A stretch of 64,000 nt of DNA. It comes from Dioscorea cayenensis subsp. rotundata (taxonomy: Eukaryota > Streptophyta > Magnoliopsida > Dioscoreales > Dioscoreaceae). Positions 59,701 through 64,000 of this stretch are shown here, piece by piece. Positions within the stretch are counted from its first letter, which is position 1; the number at the start of each line of letters is the position of its first letter. The notes beneath the pieces were generated by a model. The model saw only the letters and a list, made by a program, of their open reading frames with translations. It had not been told where the DNA came from and did no database searches. A program made the translations under genes and the position numbers. The stretch spans positions 2,480,001 to 2,544,000 of the forward strand of contig NC_052481.1 of NCBI RefSeq assembly GCF_009730915.1, given 5' to 3'.

Positions 59701-62700
59701 TGGTTCTCTTAAGTTTTAAGGGCATGCTATAATGGCCTTTATCTCCATGTTCCCTATGTGTGAGTGTGAAGTTTCCATCTTTCTTCCAAGCTTAACTAAA
59801 ATCAGAAACATTGGGATAGAAATTTGTACATGTTTATTTTCTTGTACATGTTCAGTTCCTGATGCCGTTGGTCCTTGATAAATTACCTTGACTTGAATAC
59901 ACATGTTTTGTTATTGAAGCAGTATCAATAACTGTTTAAACTGTTTTTCTTGTGACTACTGGTCATATGCATCATTTATACTTATGATCTAAGTGTATGC
60001 AGGCATCTGGAGATTCACCAACTGTAGATCTACGACACTTCGCTTTTTTTGCTTTTGCTGGTCAAAGTGGGTCACTTCGATGGAGTCGAAAGAATGAAGT
60101 ATGTAGCTTTCCTCATTATATATGTCATGCTAGAAAATCTTGTTGATTGTGGTTCAAAACTTCCAATGCAATTTTTTCAGTTCATGATTTGGTCTACAAA
60201 CACATTGATCTGTGATCTAGCCCATGATATGATGCTAAGAAAATGGCTTTAACTTATGTTCTACTAAAATAAAGCCAGTGATTTGGACTTTTAGGACATT
60301 TTTTAAGAACCAGAGGGAATGGAAGAAAAAGCTTCTTTTGGTTCTTTCATTTAAAGAACTTGAATTATTAAATGCCCAAGAATCTGAGCTGTCCATGAGA
60401 ATCACATTCCCTAAATTCCCTCTTGGAAGGTGGCACTGTTAAATTACCACTTGGGTGGGAATATAACAAAATTTATATTTACTTCTTTATCAACATATCC
60501 TTCTAAGGGTATTTAGGTAATATAGTCATTTACTATGTTACATTCCAGGCAACTATGAAGCACACCAATTAACTCAACAAAACATACTAGGGCATGTAAT
60601 GATAGTTAGATACTAAGGTATCTGGCATAGTATTATTACACGACTGCTTGCAGCAATTTGATTTTATTACAGAAGTTCCTAGTGTCAAGGCTTGGCAAAT
60701 TTGCTTGATTTGTCCTATAATTCCAGTTACTTCCCTTTTTGTCAAAGATTAAACCACTAACTTAAAAATTGCCTTTGTATTATCAACTCATCTTGTGTTT
60801 TTGTTGCTGCAGAACATAGAGGCTCACTCCTCGGATGCTTCACAGCTGATCCCACAGCATAACTACAAACTCGATGTTCATTCTTTAAACAGTCGTCATC
60901 CTGGTGAGGTATGCTTCTGTAACTAGGAATCGGTGTTATCCATTCTGAAGTTTCTGTCAGTCTCATTCTTAATAACCTAGAAAATGCACTACGACATACC
61001 ATTTGTTTTTTTTTTCATTCTCATTAGCATTTCTTGTTAGATTTGTCATTTTCTTGTATGTGTGTGATCAATGCTGCTGTGATCTAGATTTTTGTTTCAT
61101 GAAGGATGAAATACAATGCAAACAAATTAAATTGAAATTTAGTAGTGTGTCTTCTAATGACTCATGCATAATCTTATTGATCTTTTTCTGTGTTTTCTGT
61201 AACTGGGAATAAATGCCATGATCCTAGGTCTGCTACCCCATTCCTTTAAAATTGAATTGCTTCCATCGTTCCTGCAGTCCTCTTTCAAATATCGAACCAT
61301 ATGTTTATGCCTTTGTATGCTAGGACTGTTGAAATCTTCTGACATAAATCGGTGCAACTCTTGGAAGTACCTTAATCCTGCCTAGATATTGAATTTGTGT
61401 ATGAGTTCTTAATATGAGGCATTTTAACATGCAGTTTGAATGCAGAGAGTTCAGGGAATCTATTCTTGGAGTCATGCCTCATCAATGGGTAAGCATATAG
61501 GCCTTCACATATTTAATTGAGACTGAAGAATGTCACTTTCCTATGCTGTATTTGTGATGTAACTAGGATAGGCGAGAAGATACTCGTTTTGAGCTGGCTC
61601 ATTTCAGAAGACACAAGAGAAAATCATTGAAGAAAACACCCGGAAAAGTGACAACAAGCCCCTTCCATAAGCCTATGGAAAACCATCCTCCTGGAAAGGA
61701 TCCATCTAACAAAATTGCAAATCTTATTGGGACAGCTGCAAATTATGCTGGGTCTGCAAAAGCTAACAAGGTAAATTCGGCTAATGACATGTCATATTCT
61801 GTGCATTAACCTTGACGTTAATTGCTTAAACATTACTTAGCTTGCTGTTAACAATTAAAAATAATTCAGAAATATACACTCATGAACTGCAGGATCAATG
61901 TAAAAAGAAAACGGGAAGCAATTAATTCCATGTGATGTTGTTAATGCATTTAGTTCCATATCAAATCAACCACCTTTTTTGAGAAATTTGTTAGCTGTAG
62001 GAATATGTCTAGCTGGGCAAGGAAGACTTAATTCCTTTGGACTACTTGTGACTATTTATTGTGTTACTCATTTTATTTGTCATCTTGGCGAGTTTTAAAT
62101 GGGGTGGTTAAATATTTGCCTTACAAAATTTTGTATATGCACTTTTTATCTGTCTTCTGGTTTGTTTTCATTTACTGAGTAGTGATTTCTTTATCTATGT
62201 AGGGAGTGCATTATATTCCAACCATCACAAATCATACTCGACTTTGGTGGGTCCCAAATGTGGTTGTTGCACATCAAAAGGAAGGAATAGAGGCTGTTCA
62301 TTTGGCTTCTGGTCGAACCATATGCAAGGTATAGGTTATTGCCAGTTTAACTCCATGTACTTTCTTGTGTTTGTGTATAAATAGACTCATCTTGCATAGC
62401 TTCATTACTTGTAGAATCTAATGTGTGTATCAAAATCCCTAAGCTAATTGAGCCTAGTTGAGTTAAATTTGTAGCCCAAAGCTCATCATCATTAATCTTT
62501 TGTAGGTTAAGGTATGTATGACTTCTTAATCTCCGACTAGAAGCTTTGAAAACAATTATTTATTTATTATTTATGTTTTTAGAGTCATTCTAATGTGTAT
62601 TTTACCATCTCTACAATGAAGACTTGCAATAACACTCCCTCCTCAAATGAGAGGTCCAGGGTTCAAGGCAGATATATGCCAAAATATTTTGTCTATATTT

Positions 62701-63563
62701 CTCAAAAAAAATTTAAAAAATAAATAAAATAAAAAATAGTCAGAATAAAGAGGTATTTTGATAGCGCATGTGTGTGTGAGAGCGAGAAATTGATCCTGAT
62801 CTTTTGTTGCATAGGCAGACAACTGAAATATGCTTTCTTTTTGTTTGAACTTTCTGCTTGGGACTGAAGGGTGACTTGATCAATTGCATGGCAAAAGATA
62901 ACCAGAATGATCTAAATTTAGAATTATTTATTTCCTAATGTTTGAATGACAATGGGCTGAACATATCAATTTTGATGGGATGTAATCTTCCCTAGTGACA
63001 ATGATGTTAGTTGCATGCAACTCTTTCAGGATTTCGGCTTGATCAATCTCTAAGCTGGAGCCTTTAAGTTGAGCATTCACAACATGAAAATTGATTTAGG
63101 TTATCAGAATTAATGGATTATTCAGATCAAAGTGAACTATTCATCCATACATACATAGAATAAGGGCTACATGAATTTGTTGCAATGGCCCAAATTTGTA
63201 GTCTAATGTTATCTGAATCATCAGGATTTCATGTGCAATTTGATGGATGGTTGACTAGCTCAGATGAGATGTTAACTATCTAATATCTAATTATTTAGAT
63301 CTTACTGTTTGCTTTTTGATTTTCAGTTTCTGGTACTTGTTGACTGTAATCTAATGATATATATGTGATTGCACACCTCTGTTTTATACTTTATTAAATT
63401 CCAGCCAGTTATAGATTATTTTACATTATTTTATTTCCTTATAACATTCTTTTAACTCTCGGTCATCCTCAGTAAGTTTTGTTGTATTCATTGTCAGCTT
63501 CATCTTCCAGAAGGAGGCCTTCATTCTGATATAAATGGAGATGGAGTTTTAGATCATGTTCAG
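56776..63563 (+). CDS. NERD1: FG-GAP repeat membrane protein, NERD1-like (5' part, runs off the window)
   Basis: Eleven exons fit in phase 0: 56776-56838, 56953-57111, 57584-57835, 57953-58072, 59121-59201, 60003-60098, 60813-60908, 61435-61488, 61567-61770, 62203-62328 and 63498-63563. They encode 439 residues, and the usual protein is about 700, so the C-terminal third lies beyond the right edge. A signal peptide (about 1-20, LGILLLSALAIFF) directs it to the secretory pathway. FG-GAP-like calcium loops are VADLNGDGKKEVLVAT (about 55-70) and SDINGDGVLDHVQ (exon 11). VSLLPDKIRVASGRRPVAM, DHNLKKLWENNL and FFAFAGQSGSLRWSRKNE support a beta-propeller of the plant NERD1 type, reported to act with the exocyst in root growth. 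Identification is by motif and recalled family resemblance. Confidence 0.88.
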
Positions 63564-64000
63564 GTGCAAAAAGTTTTTAACCTTTCTTCTGGTTCTTACC
63601 AGCTATATTGACTGTCTAAAATTTTCCATTATAAGCATGTTTTTTGTATATTTTATATCTTGTGAGTTATATTGCACAGATTATTCTGCCATTTTGTGCA
63701 TTTAATTTCACCACAAATATCATTCCTCCTGCATTAAGTTCCTTCTCGTCCATGATATGTGGAATCATGATCAAATTTTTCATCAAAACACCTTTTTCAT
63801 CATGTCAATCGACACTTATCAGCTCTGTGTCCTATGTAACATCAAGACCCGGTAGTATCATTAACATGTGAGCTTCCATCTGTTTACACAGCTATATACT
63901 GATAATAACCATTTATGTTTTGTTATGGTAACTGTCAAAGGTCATTAAGTTGGACTCATGGACTCAACTTGGTATAAAATTTGATGCCTGAACATGTCTA
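63564..64000 (+). other. Intron of the NERD1-like gene at the window edge
   Basis: After the GTGCAA donor at 63564 no acceptor followed by a fitting exon is visible up to base 64000. The open frame at 63644-63871 lacks family motifs and is treated as intronic. Confidence 0.6.

Overview
This is nuclear DNA of a flowering plant. Genes carry spliceosomal GT-AG introns, the DNA between them is very AT-rich with many (TA)n and (AAT)n tracts, and the protein families and transposons are plant types: a double B-box factor, a CYP81-like P450, a plant GT64, a NERD1-like FG-GAP protein, PIF/Harbinger, MULE, Copia, L1-type LINE, tRNA-derived SINEs and hAT-type short elements. The species cannot be fixed from the sequence. 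All host genes found lie on the + strand. Gene models were built by hand from splice signals and reading frame.

Layout. 1-5561: a PIF/Harbinger DNA transposon with an uninterrupted three-exon transposase and a Myb/SANT-type ORF1; its left terminus lies at or just before base 1. 5562-10788: AT-rich intergenic DNA with a ~326-bp tandem array broken by an insertion. 10789-11361: a 573-bp hAT-type element with an 8-bp target duplication, about 240 bp upstream of a B-box transcription factor gene (11598-12660). 15.8-24.5 kb: a decayed Mutator-like element on the - strand that hosts a young Copia element lacking gag. 24.5-41.2 kb: a P450 region with a pseudogene (28642-30329), an intact paralogue (38875-41169) and a third, orphan copy of their shared upstream sequence (25576-26195), mixed with a 612-bp TIR element, SINEs and a LINE that seems interrupted by LTR-like DNA. 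42157-42717: a second hAT-type element. 42812-44440: a Harbinger remnant reaching the start of a hydroxypyruvate-reductase-like gene (44476-47900), whose downstream side is a 158/142-bp minisatellite. 50559-50782: a SINE with an 18-bp target duplication. 52008-54740: a five-exon GT64 glycosyltransferase gene. 56776 to the right edge: the first eleven exons of a NERD1-like FG-GAP gene that runs off the window.

The host genes are not a functional cluster. They cover light signalling (B-box factor), oxidative specialised metabolism (P450), 2-hydroxyacid reduction, Golgi glycosylation (GT64) and secretory-pathway growth control (FG-GAP protein). What unites the window is transposon-driven remodelling: elements sit in or next to the 5' regions of the B-box and reductase genes, and the P450 pair shows duplication, nonsense and frameshift decay, and a probable gene-conversion tract. 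No wholly new multi-gene system was found. The least familiar objects are the 612-bp element at 26566-27177, the alternating minisatellite at 47.9-49.0 kb and the triplicated P450 upstream segment.
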